Under the pieces are notes generated by a model that was not told where the DNA came from, ran no database searches, and saw only the letters and a program-made list of their open reading frames with translations. A stretch of 64,000 bases of DNA from Thioclava sp. GXIMD4216 (lineage in GTDB: Bacteria > Pseudomonadota > Alphaproteobacteria > Rhodobacterales > Rhodobacteraceae). Below are positions 7,987 through 16,052 of this stretch, piece after piece (positions within the stretch are counted from its first letter, which is position 1; each line of letters begins with the position of its first letter). Made by a program: the position numbers and the translations under genes. The stretch covers positions 2,149,501 through 2,213,500 of the forward strand of contig NZ_CP149926.1 of the NCBI RefSeq assembly GCF_037949285.1, in the 5' to 3' direction.

Positions 7987-9162
7987 CTAGCCACCCGTTC
8001 CGGTGCGTTGGGCGTCATCCTCTTCGAAGGCGCTGAAATCCATCGCGGGGAAGCCGCCTTCCGCGGCATCATCACCGCCCAGACCGCCCATATCCATCGC
8101 CGGAAAGCCGCCAGCATCGGCCTCCCCGCCCATGTCGAAGCCACTCATTGCCGGAAATCCGTCGCCGCTGGTCCCCTCTTCGCCAAAGGGCGTGTTGCCA
8201 ATGGCCATAGCGCCCAGATCGGGGCGGGTCTGCATCTCGTCCAGTTCGTTGATTTCCGCGCTTTCGGCTTCGCTGGCGGTCAGTCGCAAAGCGCGGCGTC
8301 CGCTATGCTGGCCCAGCTTGGCCATCCCCATCCGGCGGCCATCCACCCCCTCGACACGCAGCTTCTCGAGCGCCTCGCGCGGGATCGGAATCTCGACCCC
8401 CGGTTTGAAATTCATCACCCCCGAAAGCGGCATGCTCCAGCGATGCAGTACCGCCGTCAGTTCGGCGCGGGTGCTCATAACGGTGCTTTCCATCTGCTGC
8501 GCCCACAGCGCCTCTGCCTCGGGAGCGCGGTTATCGGCATCGCTTTGCGGCAGAACACGCTCCCCGCGTCCGCGCGCGGGCACGGCCCAAAGCAGCGAGA
8601 CCTCGCGGTCCATCGCGCTGCCGATCTGCATCGTGATGCGGAACATGCGATAGGTGATTTCCTCGAGGATCAGCGAAAGCGGGCGCGGATCATCGAAGAA
8701 GGACAGATAGCGGAACCCGCCAGCCCAGATGATGTCATCGCTTTCCGCCAGCGCGTCCTCCAGCCCCGCCAGAAGCGAATCGAGCACCCCCTGCACCATA
8801 GAGGCATCCACGCGCGTCGGCCTGCGCGGCGCGGGCTGGATGCGCGAGAGCACCCCCATCGTCTGCACCTCGATCAGGGAGGAAAAGGTGATTGGCGGCA
8901 ACGCCACAACCCCAAAAGCGTCTTTCGGCCCCTCGATCACGCAGAGCATCGGCTGTTCGGGGAAAGACTCCATCAGTTCGGTCAAGGAGACCTGAGACTG
9001 ATGCACATCCAGCACCTGAAGCGGCAGCCCCAATGTATCCTGTGCGACTTTCGCGAAGACATGGCGGATCGCACGCTCGGGCGAGACCGGACCGCCCGAC
9101 GCCGCCGCCTTGGCTGCATCGGTCTTCATACGCAAGATTGTCGAAGGCTTCTGATCCACCAT
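7987..9162 (-). CDS. fliM: FliM/FliN-type flagellar motor switch protein
   Basis: The 391-residue protein has a FliM-like middle domain, which binds signalling and ring partners, and a C-terminal SpoA (FliN-like) domain around ELTAVLHRWSMPLSGVMNF and AKLGQHSGRRALRL. In the flagellar C-ring such proteins set rotation sense. The tail after the SpoA domain is acidic and methionine/glycine-rich and holds three GFPAM repeats, which is unusual for FliM. No other flagellar gene is adjacent. A CtrA-like box lies in the 83-base upstream spacer. The SpoA family call is good. Which flagellar system it serves, or whether it is a divergent paralogue, is open. Confidence 0.7.
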   Translation of the reverse strand: MVDQKPSTILRMKTDAAKAAASGGPVSPERAIRHVFAKVAQDTLGLPLQVLDVHQSQVSLTELMESFPEQPMLCVIEGPKDAFGVVALPPITFSSLIEVQTMGVLSRIQPAPRRPTRVDASMVQGVLDSLLAGLEDALAESDDIIWAGGFRYLSFFDDPRPLSLILEEITYRMFRITMQIGSAMDREVSLLWAVPARGRGERVLPQSDADNRAPEAEALWAQQMESTVMSTRAELTAVLHRWSMPLSGVMNFKPGVEIPIPREALEKLRVEGVDGRRMGMAKLGQHSGRRALRLTASEAESAEINELDEMQTRPDLGAMAIGNTPFGEEGTSGDGFPAMSGFDMGGEADAGGFPAMDMGGLGGDDAAEGGFPAMDFSAFEEDDAQRTGTGG

Positions 9163-9218
9163 AATATCCCATTTGTACCCGACTGAGGGTCGCTTCCGTC
9201 AGACTCGCAGATCAGGGT

Positions 9219-9233
9219 TTACAAAACATTTAA
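9219..9233 (-). promoter_or_regulatory. Candidate CtrA box upstream of fliM
   Basis: On the plus strand the site reads TTAC-N7-TTAA, seven of eight positions of the CtrA consensus TTAA-N7-TTAA. It sits about 57 bases before the fliM start, in the only upstream spacer. CtrA control of motility genes is known in alphaproteobacteria, including Rhodobacterales. The site is a prediction. Confidence 0.4.
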
Positions 9234-9245
9234 TCCTGTCCCGAT

Positions 9246-11960
9246 TTACGTCTCTTCCGCGCCCTCGTGAACCATTTTTCCGCGCCGCAGCGGTATCAAA
9301 ACACGAAATGCCGCCCCTCCCTGACCCGGCAGATAATCAATACGTCCCCCGAGATTGGTGAGAATCTCCCGACAGATGGCAAGACCAAGCCCCGCTCCGC
9401 CTGCCCTAGACATATCTGTAAGCCTTGAAAATTTCTCAAAGATTAAATCCTGAGCCGACTTCGGGATACCTGCACCATTATCGACGAAATCGATCTGCGC
9501 CTGATCATCCTGCCGTTGCACCTCGATTCGCAGCACGGGTTTCTCCGCATCGCAGTATTTCTGGGCATTGGTGATAAGGTTAATAAAAACCTGCACCAGC
9601 CTGTCCCCATCGGTAAACAATGCCACATGTTCATTGGGGAAATCTCGCTCGATACGGCACTGCGCCGCAGTGCCGCTATGGGCGGCGGACTGCACCGCCC
9701 GATTGAGCAGCTCATGCAGATTGCTCAGGCCGATATGCAACTGCACCTTGCGATGCTCCAACACGGAAAGATCCAGAAGATCGTCAAGCAGCCGGGTCAG
9801 GCGGCGCGCTTCCTCAAGGATGATCTTGGCATAGCTCTGACGCATCTCGTCGGGCAGGTCCGGCTCCATCAGGATCTCTGAAAAGGCGCGGATCGAGGTC
9901 ATCGGCGTGCGCAGTTCGTGGCTGATTTGGCCCAGAAACGCATCCTTTTGCACCGAGATCTGCGTCAGCTTCTCATTGGCCAGCCGCAACTGACGTGCCA
10001 CCTGTGCAAGCTCTTCGGACTTTGCCTCAAGCTGGGAGGAATGCTCTTTCATATCAGCGGCTTCGCTGGCCATATTGATAAGATCCCCGACCGAGATCAC
10101 CCGCCCGCCCGACAGTTGCGCCAGCATCGCATGGGCGGTGGCCGAGCCGACAGAACCGGCAAATTTCCGTTCGAGAGCGGCCAGAAAATCGGGGGTCGGG
10201 TCCGGCAGCCAGCCGGTTTTGCCCTGCCGCGCCGCCTCGCTCTGGAAGAACTTCTGCGCGGTCTGCGCCCCCAGAATACGCTGCGCCGTCGACAGGTAAT
10301 CCTCGGATTCGGCCACCGCCATATGCCAGCCCCGCGGCCCCGGCCCCTCGTCATAGATATTGACGAACGCCACCCCCTGCAGCCGTTCGAGCGGCGGCGG
10401 AAAGGCCCGAAGCGACAGGCCGATATAGGCTGTCACATTGGCAAACAACGACCAGAACAGCGCATGCAGCAGCGGGTCCATCCCGCTGAGCCCGAAAAGG
10501 GCCTCCGGACGCAGCCAGCCGATCCCCCACGGCCCTTCCGCCAGCATCTGCGGCGACATCAACCCGTCGATCCCCAGCGAGGGCAGAAACAGCGTATAGA
10601 TCCAGATCCCGCCGCCCAGCAGCACCCCGCCCATCGCCCCGTGATGGGTGCCACCGCGCCAGTACAGCCCGCCCAGCAACGCCGGTAGGGTCTGCGCGGC
10701 CCCAACAAAAGCGATCAGCCCGATCTCGGCCAGCGCCCCCTGCCCTGACAGCCGGTAATAGCCATAGCCCAGCGCCAGCACCAAGGCGATGGAGAAGCGC
10801 CGCGACATCAGCACCACATGGCGCAGATTACTGTTATGCGACGGCCATAAAGCCAGCCAGAGCGGCGTGACGATCTGGTTCGAGATCATGGTCGCCAAGG
10901 CGATAGCCGCAACGATCACCATCGATGTGGCCGAGGAGAAGCCCCCTAGAAAGGCCAGCAAAGCCAGCCAGTCGTGATGCTGCGACAGCGGCAGGGTCAG
11001 CACGAAAAGATCGGGATTGGCGCCCTCGGGCAGAAGCTCCAGCCCGATCACCGCAATCGGCAGCACGAACACGCTGATCAGCGCCAGATAGGCCGGAAAG
11101 GCCCAGGAGGCGATGGCCAGATGACGCTCTTCGACATTCTCGACCACCAGAACCTGAAACATGCGCGGCAGCGTCAGGATCGCCGCCGCCGAAAGCAGTG
11201 TCAGCCCCATGAAACGCCCGGGTTGGGGCACCCAGTCCTGCGTGGCGAAATGGTCGATACGGTCCATCACCGCCCCCCAGCCGCCGCCCAGCCCCCAGAC
11301 CACGAAGCTGCCGACCGCCAGAACCGCCACCAGCTTGACCACCGCCTCAAGCGCCACGGCCATGACCACGCCATGATGGCGCTCGTTGGCATCCAGATTG
11401 CGCGTCCCAAACAAAATCGCAAACGCGGCCAGCCCGACGGCGATCCAAAGGGCCCAGTTCTGCTGGGCCCCTTCCGCGGGGGGCGTAAAACCGGGGGTCG
11501 CGAAGGCGCTCAGGCTTTCGGTCACCGATTGCAACTGCAACGCGATATAGGGGGTGGCTGCCAGCACTGCCAGAAGCGTCAGCACCACGCCCAGACTGTT
11601 GGATTTTCCGTAGCGGGCCGAGATCAGGTCTGCGACAGAGGTGGCCCTTTGGGCCCGCCCTACCCGCACAAGCTTGCGCAAGAACCACCACCATCCACAG
11701 AAGACAAGGCTCGGCCCCAGATAGATCGTCACGAATTCCAGCCCCGAACGGGCCGCATAGCCGACGGCGCCGTAAAAAGTCCATGCCGTGCAGTAGATCG
11801 ACAAGGACAGCGTATAGACCCACGGGCTTTGCAAGACCCGCATCCGCCCCGAACGCGCGCGCCCCTCGGCCCAGAAGGCCACGCCGAACAGCAAGACGAC
11901 ATAAAGCAGGCAGACAAGGATCAGGCTGTCGAACGTCATACCGACGGGTGTTTCAGTCAT
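9246..11960 (-). CDS. Sodium:solute symporter-fused sensor histidine kinase (CbrA/CrbS-like)
   Basis: The 904-residue protein starts with a sodium/solute symporter (PutP-type) domain of about 13 membrane segments covering roughly residues 8-510. A cytoplasmic linker and a coiled coil (about 640-680) follow. Then come a HisKA domain with the phospho-acceptor in QISHELRTPMTSIRAF and a HATPase_c domain with N-, G1- and G2-type boxes (NLITNAQKY, DNGAGIP, GAGLGLAI). CbrA and CrbS of this architecture link carbon-source uptake or sensing to gene control. It is the last gene of an operon with a receiver and a two-TM protein, starting 8 bases after the latter. The ligand is unknown; acetate or another short-chain acid is suggested by the neighbouring ScfR-type regulator. 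Confidence 0.88.
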   Translation of the reverse strand: MTETPVGMTFDSLILVCLLYVVLLFGVAFWAEGRARSGRMRVLQSPWVYTLSLSIYCTAWTFYGAVGYAARSGLEFVTIYLGPSLVFCGWWWFLRKLVRVGRAQRATSVADLISARYGKSNSLGVVLTLLAVLAATPYIALQLQSVTESLSAFATPGFTPPAEGAQQNWALWIAVGLAAFAILFGTRNLDANERHHGVVMAVALEAVVKLVAVLAVGSFVVWGLGGGWGAVMDRIDHFATQDWVPQPGRFMGLTLLSAAAILTLPRMFQVLVVENVEERHLAIASWAFPAYLALISVFVLPIAVIGLELLPEGANPDLFVLTLPLSQHHDWLALLAFLGGFSSATSMVIVAAIALATMISNQIVTPLWLALWPSHNSNLRHVVLMSRRFSIALVLALGYGYYRLSGQGALAEIGLIAFVGAAQTLPALLGGLYWRGGTHHGAMGGVLLGGGIWIYTLFLPSLGIDGLMSPQMLAEGPWGIGWLRPEALFGLSGMDPLLHALFWSLFANVTAYIGLSLRAFPPPLERLQGVAFVNIYDEGPGPRGWHMAVAESEDYLSTAQRILGAQTAQKFFQSEAARQGKTGWLPDPTPDFLAALERKFAGSVGSATAHAMLAQLSGGRVISVGDLINMASEAADMKEHSSQLEAKSEELAQVARQLRLANEKLTQISVQKDAFLGQISHELRTPMTSIRAFSEILMEPDLPDEMRQSYAKIILEEARRLTRLLDDLLDLSVLEHRKVQLHIGLSNLHELLNRAVQSAAHSGTAAQCRIERDFPNEHVALFTDGDRLVQVFINLITNAQKYCDAEKPVLRIEVQRQDDQAQIDFVDNGAGIPKSAQDLIFEKFSRLTDMSRAGGAGLGLAICREILTNLGGRIDYLPGQGGAAFRVLIPLRRGKMVHEGAEET

Positions 11961-11968
11961 TCGATCGC

Positions 11969-12238
11969 TCAGTCATCGCAAATTTCGGCCAGCGGTTCGC
12001 CGGGATCCAGCGCCCGGTCGAGCCTGCGCGACAGATAGGCCGTCACGGCAATCACCGCCCCCCAGACCGCAAAGATATACAGCCCGAACCGCGCCACCTG
12101 CGACGGCTCCACCACAAACATCGCGGGCAACACAAACAGGATCAGCCCGAACAGCGGAAGCAGGCGCAGCGCATCCATTACCCGCCGCAGCCGGTAGGAC
12201 CGCCTAGCCAGAAAAAGCGGCGCTCTAGCCGGTGCCAT
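11969..12238 (-). CDS. Small two-TM membrane protein of the kinase operon
   Basis: This 89-residue protein has a basic N-terminus and two hydrophobic segments (about residues 22-42 and 51-70), then an acidic tail. It overlaps the end of the response regulator gene by 14 bases and precedes the symporter-kinase by 8, so the three are probably translated together. Known sodium:solute symporters are often paired with small two-TM proteins (DUF485, DUF4212). By analogy it may be an accessory subunit of the symporter domain, but I do not see either named family in the sequence. Confidence 0.65.
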   Translation of the reverse strand: MAPARAPLFLARRSYRLRRVMDALRLLPLFGLILFVLPAMFVVEPSQVARFGLYIFAVWGAVIAVTAYLSRRLDRALDPGEPLAEICDD

Positions 12239-12638
12239 GACGCACCCCCTGCGCCGCAGGCGCGCGACACGCGGCCAGCATACCATCCAGCGCCGCGACC
12301 AGATCGGCATTGGCGAAGGGCTTGGCCAGAAAGGCCGTCGCGCCCGCCTGATCTGCCGCGGCACGGTCACGCGCCTGCCCGCGCGCGGTCAGCATCAGCA
12401 CGGGGATCGCCCGCAAGGCCGGATGTGCGCGCATCTGCGTCAGGATCTCCAGCCCCGACAGGCCGGGCAGCATCATATCCAGAATCACGGCATCGGGTCG
12501 GGTGGTCTCTATGGCCCCCAACGCCTTTGCCCCATCGGATTCACTCGACACAACAAAACCACGCCGCGACAAGATAAAGCGCAGCGCCTCGACAATATTC
12601 GGTTCATCCTCGATCAGAAGAACATGGTCTTGCGGCAT
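12225..12638 (-). CDS. Single-domain response regulator (receiver only)
   Basis: The 137-residue protein is one CheY-like receiver domain. Acidic pocket residues lie in LLIEDEPN, the phosphorylation aspartate in PDAVILDMMLPG, the conserved threonine in LMLTARG and the lysine in FLAKPF. There is no DNA-binding domain, so output must pass through another protein. The start at 12638 is set by AGGAG 9 bases upstream; the frame extends to 12692 but that start has no such site. It is the first gene of the operon with the two-TM protein and the symporter-kinase, its likely partner. Confidence 0.85.
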   Translation of the reverse strand: MPQDHVLLIEDEPNIVEALRFILSRRGFVVSSESDGAKALGAIETTRPDAVILDMMLPGLSGLEILTQMRAHPALRAIPVLMLTARGQARDRAAADQAGATAFLAKPFANADLVAALDGMLAACRAPAAQGVRHGTG

Positions 12639-12737
12639 GCCCGTCTCTCCTTCTCCCGTCTCGACTATCTCTTGCCGGAGGGGTTGTGTCAAATTCCGCG
12701 CTCAAGATCTTGCTGCCGATTGGTCTTAAAGCGGAGC

Positions 12738-14072
12738 CTATCCCAGCTCGGCGCGCACCGCCCCCAGAATCGAGGGCTCGCGCCGCGCGCTGCAGGCACT
12801 GCGCGGGCAGATCCGGCAGGTCACGCCAATCGGCCTGCGCGGCTGCAACAGCGCGGCCGGATCCAGCGGCACGATCAGCATATAGGCCTGCACCGCAACC
12901 GGCTGACCAAAGCCGGCCCCCACCACCTGCGGCACGGAAATCGCATAGGTGGTAAAGCTCTGGCTGACCCGACCGGCAATTTCCACATCATGGCGCAACG
13001 GCTGCATCGGCTGGCGCAGCGCATCATAGATCGGCCACAAGGCACATCCCGCCCCGTAACGCGGCAGGGCAAAGCCGCTGCACGGCCTGCGGAAAATCAC
13101 CGCCCCCGAAGCATCGCAGATCACCAGCCCCAGATCGGGCAGCACCGGATGCCCCGCTGGCAGTTGCGCCAGACGGCGCAGAACCAGATCGGCGGGCAAC
13201 TGATAGGCCGCCGCGATCTCGCCCGGAGACATTCCGAACCGCGCGAGCCCCTCTTCCAGCCGTGCCATCGGAAAGGCGCGGATATCATTGCGCATCCGCT
13301 CCAGCCAGTCGCGCACCAAAGCACGGGCCGCATCCGAGGCAAGCTCGGGCGCATTCTGGACAATATCGGCCACCCTGGCACGGGGATTGGCCTCCAGCTC
13401 GGCCACCGACCAACCCTGATCGCGCAGCCATGCCTCCATCTGCTCGAACGGGCCGGACTGCCCGAGATCCGCCCCGCTTTGTGCATCCAGATAGCCCACC
13501 AGCGCCTCTGCCGCCCCCGACAGACGCAGGCTTTCCCCCGAAATCGTCTGCAAGAACCGCGCCTGCCATTCCGGTTCGATCTGCGGCTCGTCGGTGAGGA
13601 TCGCCGCCGTCGAGCGCAGACTGGTCACCGCCGAGATGACCTCGTGCAGACCATCCAGCAGAAACGGGTCCTCCGACAGCCGTTCGGAGAGCTGCTCCAC
13701 CAGCCGGTTCAGCGCCCCGACCTGCCGCTGGCGCTCGGACAGAAGCGCGGCCCAGCCCGGAAAACGGCTGACGAATTCCTCGATCCGGTCGCTCTCGATC
13801 TGCGTGGCGATATCGGCAGGCGCCTGCGCCGCCGCCTCGCGCAGATTATCGAACAAGACGCCCTCGGCCCCTTCGGCCAGCGCCATCGGATCGACCTCCA
13901 ACGCGGCGGCAATCTGCTCCAGCAGGCTATCGGCCACCCGACGCCGGTTATGTTCGATCAGGTTGATATAGGCCGCGGACATGCCGATACGATTGGCAAG
14001 CTCTGCCTGCCGCATGCCCATCGCCATCCGTCTTTCGCGGATGCGGGTGCCGGTAAGCGCCGCGCGCACCAT
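12738..14072 (-). CDS. ScfR/RamB-type XRE family regulator of short-chain acyl metabolism
   Basis: The 444-residue protein has an N-terminal HTH_3 domain (about residues 8-62, MRQAELANRIGMSAAYINLIE) and a long C-terminal region. The latter includes a DUF2083-like part with a cysteine-rich end (CRICPRSACSARRE). RamB, PrpC2-type MccR and ScfR proteins of this build control acetate, propionate or methylcitrate genes by sensing acyl-CoA intermediates. GAGAGGA 7 bases before the ATG at 14072 supports this start over longer ones. It lies beside, and is transcribed towards, the SSS-kinase operon. The regulon cannot be read from this window. Confidence 0.8.
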   Translation of the reverse strand: MVRAALTGTRIRERRMAMGMRQAELANRIGMSAAYINLIEHNRRRVADSLLEQIAAALEVDPMALAEGAEGVLFDNLREAAAQAPADIATQIESDRIEEFVSRFPGWAALLSERQRQVGALNRLVEQLSERLSEDPFLLDGLHEVISAVTSLRSTAAILTDEPQIEPEWQARFLQTISGESLRLSGAAEALVGYLDAQSGADLGQSGPFEQMEAWLRDQGWSVAELEANPRARVADIVQNAPELASDAARALVRDWLERMRNDIRAFPMARLEEGLARFGMSPGEIAAAYQLPADLVLRRLAQLPAGHPVLPDLGLVICDASGAVIFRRPCSGFALPRYGAGCALWPIYDALRQPMQPLRHDVEIAGRVSQSFTTYAISVPQVVGAGFGQPVAVQAYMLIVPLDPAALLQPRRPIGVTCRICPRSACSARREPSILGAVRAELG

Positions 14073-14235
14073 GCCAGTCCTCTCGCCCAAAAGCCGCCAA
14101 TCAGACAGTCCTGTCAAAGGGATAGCGCGAAACATCCCATCACGAAAGCAAAATGCCGCAGATCGGGACGGCTCGGCTTGACTTCTTCGCGCCGCAACGC
14201 AGCATAAGAGGGCGCGTAAGAGATCGGAGACAAAG

Positions 14236-15474
14236 ATGGCCTCCCAGACCACCCCCGATACCGGACAGACCCTCGAAGGGGCGCATGAGACCCTGCCGGA
14301 AGGGTTGCAGGACCTTGAAACCGCGGTGAATGATGCGGTCAGCACGGCGGTGGATCATGCCAGCCGCTACCTGCCGGATTGGGCGGTTTCAACGCTGGTG
14401 CTGGCGATGTGCCTGCTGCTGGCATTGGCGCTGCATCGGGTGGTGCGCAGCATGCTGGACCGGATGGTGCGCAACCGTGATCTGTTCTGGCGTTCGCTGG
14501 TCGGGCGCTCTACCCGACCGCTGCGTCTTCTGATGATCGTGCTGGCGCTTGGCATAGGGATCAGCGTCGCGCCCCTGTCCGAGGGAGCGGCGCGGCTGAT
14601 CAGTCACCTGCTGCTGATTGCCTTCATCCTCTGTCTGGCATGGATCGCGCATACCGCGCTCTACATCTGGACGACGCTGCATATGCGCCGTTTCAAGCTG
14701 GATGCCGAAGACAATCTTCTGGCGCGCAAGCATGTGACGCAGGCGCGCATCCTGCTCCGTGTGGCAAATGTTGCCATCGTGGTTCTGGCGGTCGCCGCCG
14801 CCCTGATGACGGTGCCTGCCGTGCGCCAATATGGGGTCTCGCTGCTGGCGGCGGGTGGAGCTGCGGGGATTGTGGTGGGCCTTGCCCTGCAACCCATCCT
14901 CAAAAACCTGATTGCCGGTATCCAGCTTGCCCTGACCCAGCCGATCCGTATCGATGATGCGCTGATCGTGGAGGGGGAATGGGGATGGGTCGAGGAAATC
15001 ACTTCGACCTATGTCGTGCTCAAACTCTGGGACTGGCGCCGGCTTGTGGTGCCGCTGAGCTATTTCATCGAGCAACCCTTCCAGAACTGGACCCGCGAGA
15101 ATGCCGAACTGATCGGCACCTGTATGTTCTATCTCGACCATTCCGCCCCGATTGCCGATCTGCGCAAGGCGGGCCAGAAAATCGCCGAGGACAACCGGCT
15201 CTGGGATGGCAAGGTCTATGCGATGCAGGTCACCGATTTCCGTGAACGGGTGATGGAGGTGCGCGTTCTGGTATCGGCCCGCACCGCGCCACGCGTCTTC
15301 GATCTGCGCTGCGAGATGCGCGAGGGGCTGATCGACTATATCCAGCGCGAAATTCCCTCGGCCCTGCCCAAGACCCGCGCCGAAGCCATGCTGAACACCG
15401 AACCCGGGCCCGGGCGCGCGCTGCCCGAGACAGATGCCGGAGCACAGGGCCAGACCCGCGGGCCGCTTGGATAG
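14236..15474 (+). CDS. MscS family mechanosensitive ion channel
   Basis: The 412-residue inner-membrane protein has an N-terminal soluble stretch, about four to five hydrophobic segments, and the MscS pore helix and beta domain. The pore region is the Gly/Ala-rich VSLLAAGGAAGIVVGLALQP, followed by IRIDDALIVEGEWGWVEEI. The family releases solutes on hypo-osmotic shock. A GGAG site lies 8 bases before the ATG. It is divergent from the ScfR-type gene. The C-terminus is Gly/Gln-rich and probably disordered. Family assignment is firm; solute preference is unknown. Confidence 0.88.
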   Translation: MASQTTPDTGQTLEGAHETLPEGLQDLETAVNDAVSTAVDHASRYLPDWAVSTLVLAMCLLLALALHRVVRSMLDRMVRNRDLFWRSLVGRSTRPLRLLMIVLALGIGISVAPLSEGAARLISHLLLIAFILCLAWIAHTALYIWTTLHMRRFKLDAEDNLLARKHVTQARILLRVANVAIVVLAVAAALMTVPAVRQYGVSLLAAGGAAGIVVGLALQPILKNLIAGIQLALTQPIRIDDALIVEGEWGWVEEITSTYVVLKLWDWRRLVVPLSYFIEQPFQNWTRENAELIGTCMFYLDHSAPIADLRKAGQKIAEDNRLWDGKVYAMQVTDFRERVMEVRVLVSARTAPRVFDLRCEMREGLIDYIQREIPSALPKTRAEAMLNTEPGPGRALPETDAGAQGQTRGPLG

Positions 15475-15479
15475 CGACG

Positions 15480-15935
15480 TTACTGGAATTCGCGGAAACG
15501 CATACCGTAGCTTGTGGCCTTATGGCTGCATTCGCTGACCGTAAATTCCAGCCATTCGCGTTTCGGGTTGGGTTTCGTGACCTGTTCGATATCGCGCGTC
15601 AGCTGAACCCGCGCCTTGAGAAGCGCCTCGCCCATTGTCGGCCCCGCGATCTTGCGCAACCGCTCCATCCAGAAATTGCGCGCCTCGCTGATATACGAGC
15701 CGGGCGGCACCAGATTGGGATGGATCTCTTCGGCGACGACCATGCAATAGGCCGCCTCGACCTCTTGCGTGGGTGTGTTGAACAGAAATGACGCAGGGGC
15801 CGCAAACTGGCTTTGGGACACCGCAAAGAACGCCCAGCCAAAGCCGCCGATCATGACCGGAAACAGGCCCCATTTCACCCATGCCGGCAGCCCGTCTTCC
15901 TTGACGATCTCTTTATGTACTGTCGCTTTACTCAT
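15480..15935 (-). CDS. Single-pass membrane protein, unknown
   Basis: The 151-residue protein has one hydrophobic segment at about residues 22-40 (WGLFPVMIGGFGWAFFAV). A soluble alpha-helical C-terminus follows, with an acidic/aromatic stretch (EARNFWMERLRKIAGPTMGEALLK). AGGAGG lies 7 bases before the ATG at 15935, which decides this start over 16043. It converges with the MscS gene, the two stops being 5 bases apart. An 8-bp perfect inverted repeat can hide its ribosome binding site. I do not recognise a family. Confidence 0.65.
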   Translation of the reverse strand: MSKATVHKEIVKEDGLPAWVKWGLFPVMIGGFGWAFFAVSQSQFAAPASFLFNTPTQEVEAAYCMVVAEEIHPNLVPPGSYISEARNFWMERLRKIAGPTMGEALLKARVQLTRDIEQVTKPNPKREWLEFTVSECSHKATSYGMRFREFQ

Positions 15936-15936
15936 A

Positions 15937-15982
15937 CCGCCCTCCTCTGGGCCTCGTCCACATGCAGACTGCCAGAGGGCGG
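15937..15982 (-). promoter_or_regulatory. Hairpin that can mask the ribosome binding site of the 15480-15935 gene
   Basis: CCGCCCTC at 15937-15944 (GAGGGCGG in the mRNA, containing part of the AGGAGG site) is exactly complementary to the segment at 15975-15982, with a 30-base loop. In the minus-strand transcript the downstream arm ends one base before the ATG. Pairing would close the start site. This is read directly from the bases; a regulatory effect is inference. Confidence 0.45.
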
Positions 15983-16004
15983 TGAAATTTCGATTAAAAC
16001 CGGA

Positions 16005-16034
16005 AGGGCGCGCGATCCTCTGCCCGCGCGCCCT
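16005..16034 (-). terminator. Terminator of the pyrimidine ABC transporter operon
   Basis: AGGGCGCGCG (16005-16014) pairs with CGCGCGCCCT (16025-16034) around a 10-base loop. On the minus strand it is followed by TTCCGGTTTT. It lies just after the last gene of the transporter operon. Confidence 0.7.
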
Positions 16035-16052
16035 CCCCGTCATGCCAAAGGC

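Noticed and set aside
7948..9186. Plus-strand open frame opposite fliM
   Set aside because: The minus-strand protein has the SpoA signature. The plus-strand translation is His/Arg-rich and resembles no family.
12237..14207. 656-codon open frame on the plus strand across the ScfR-type gene
   Set aside because: It lies wholly opposite a recognised regulator with a good ribosome site. Its translation is Arg/His/Gln-rich, typical of a shadow frame.
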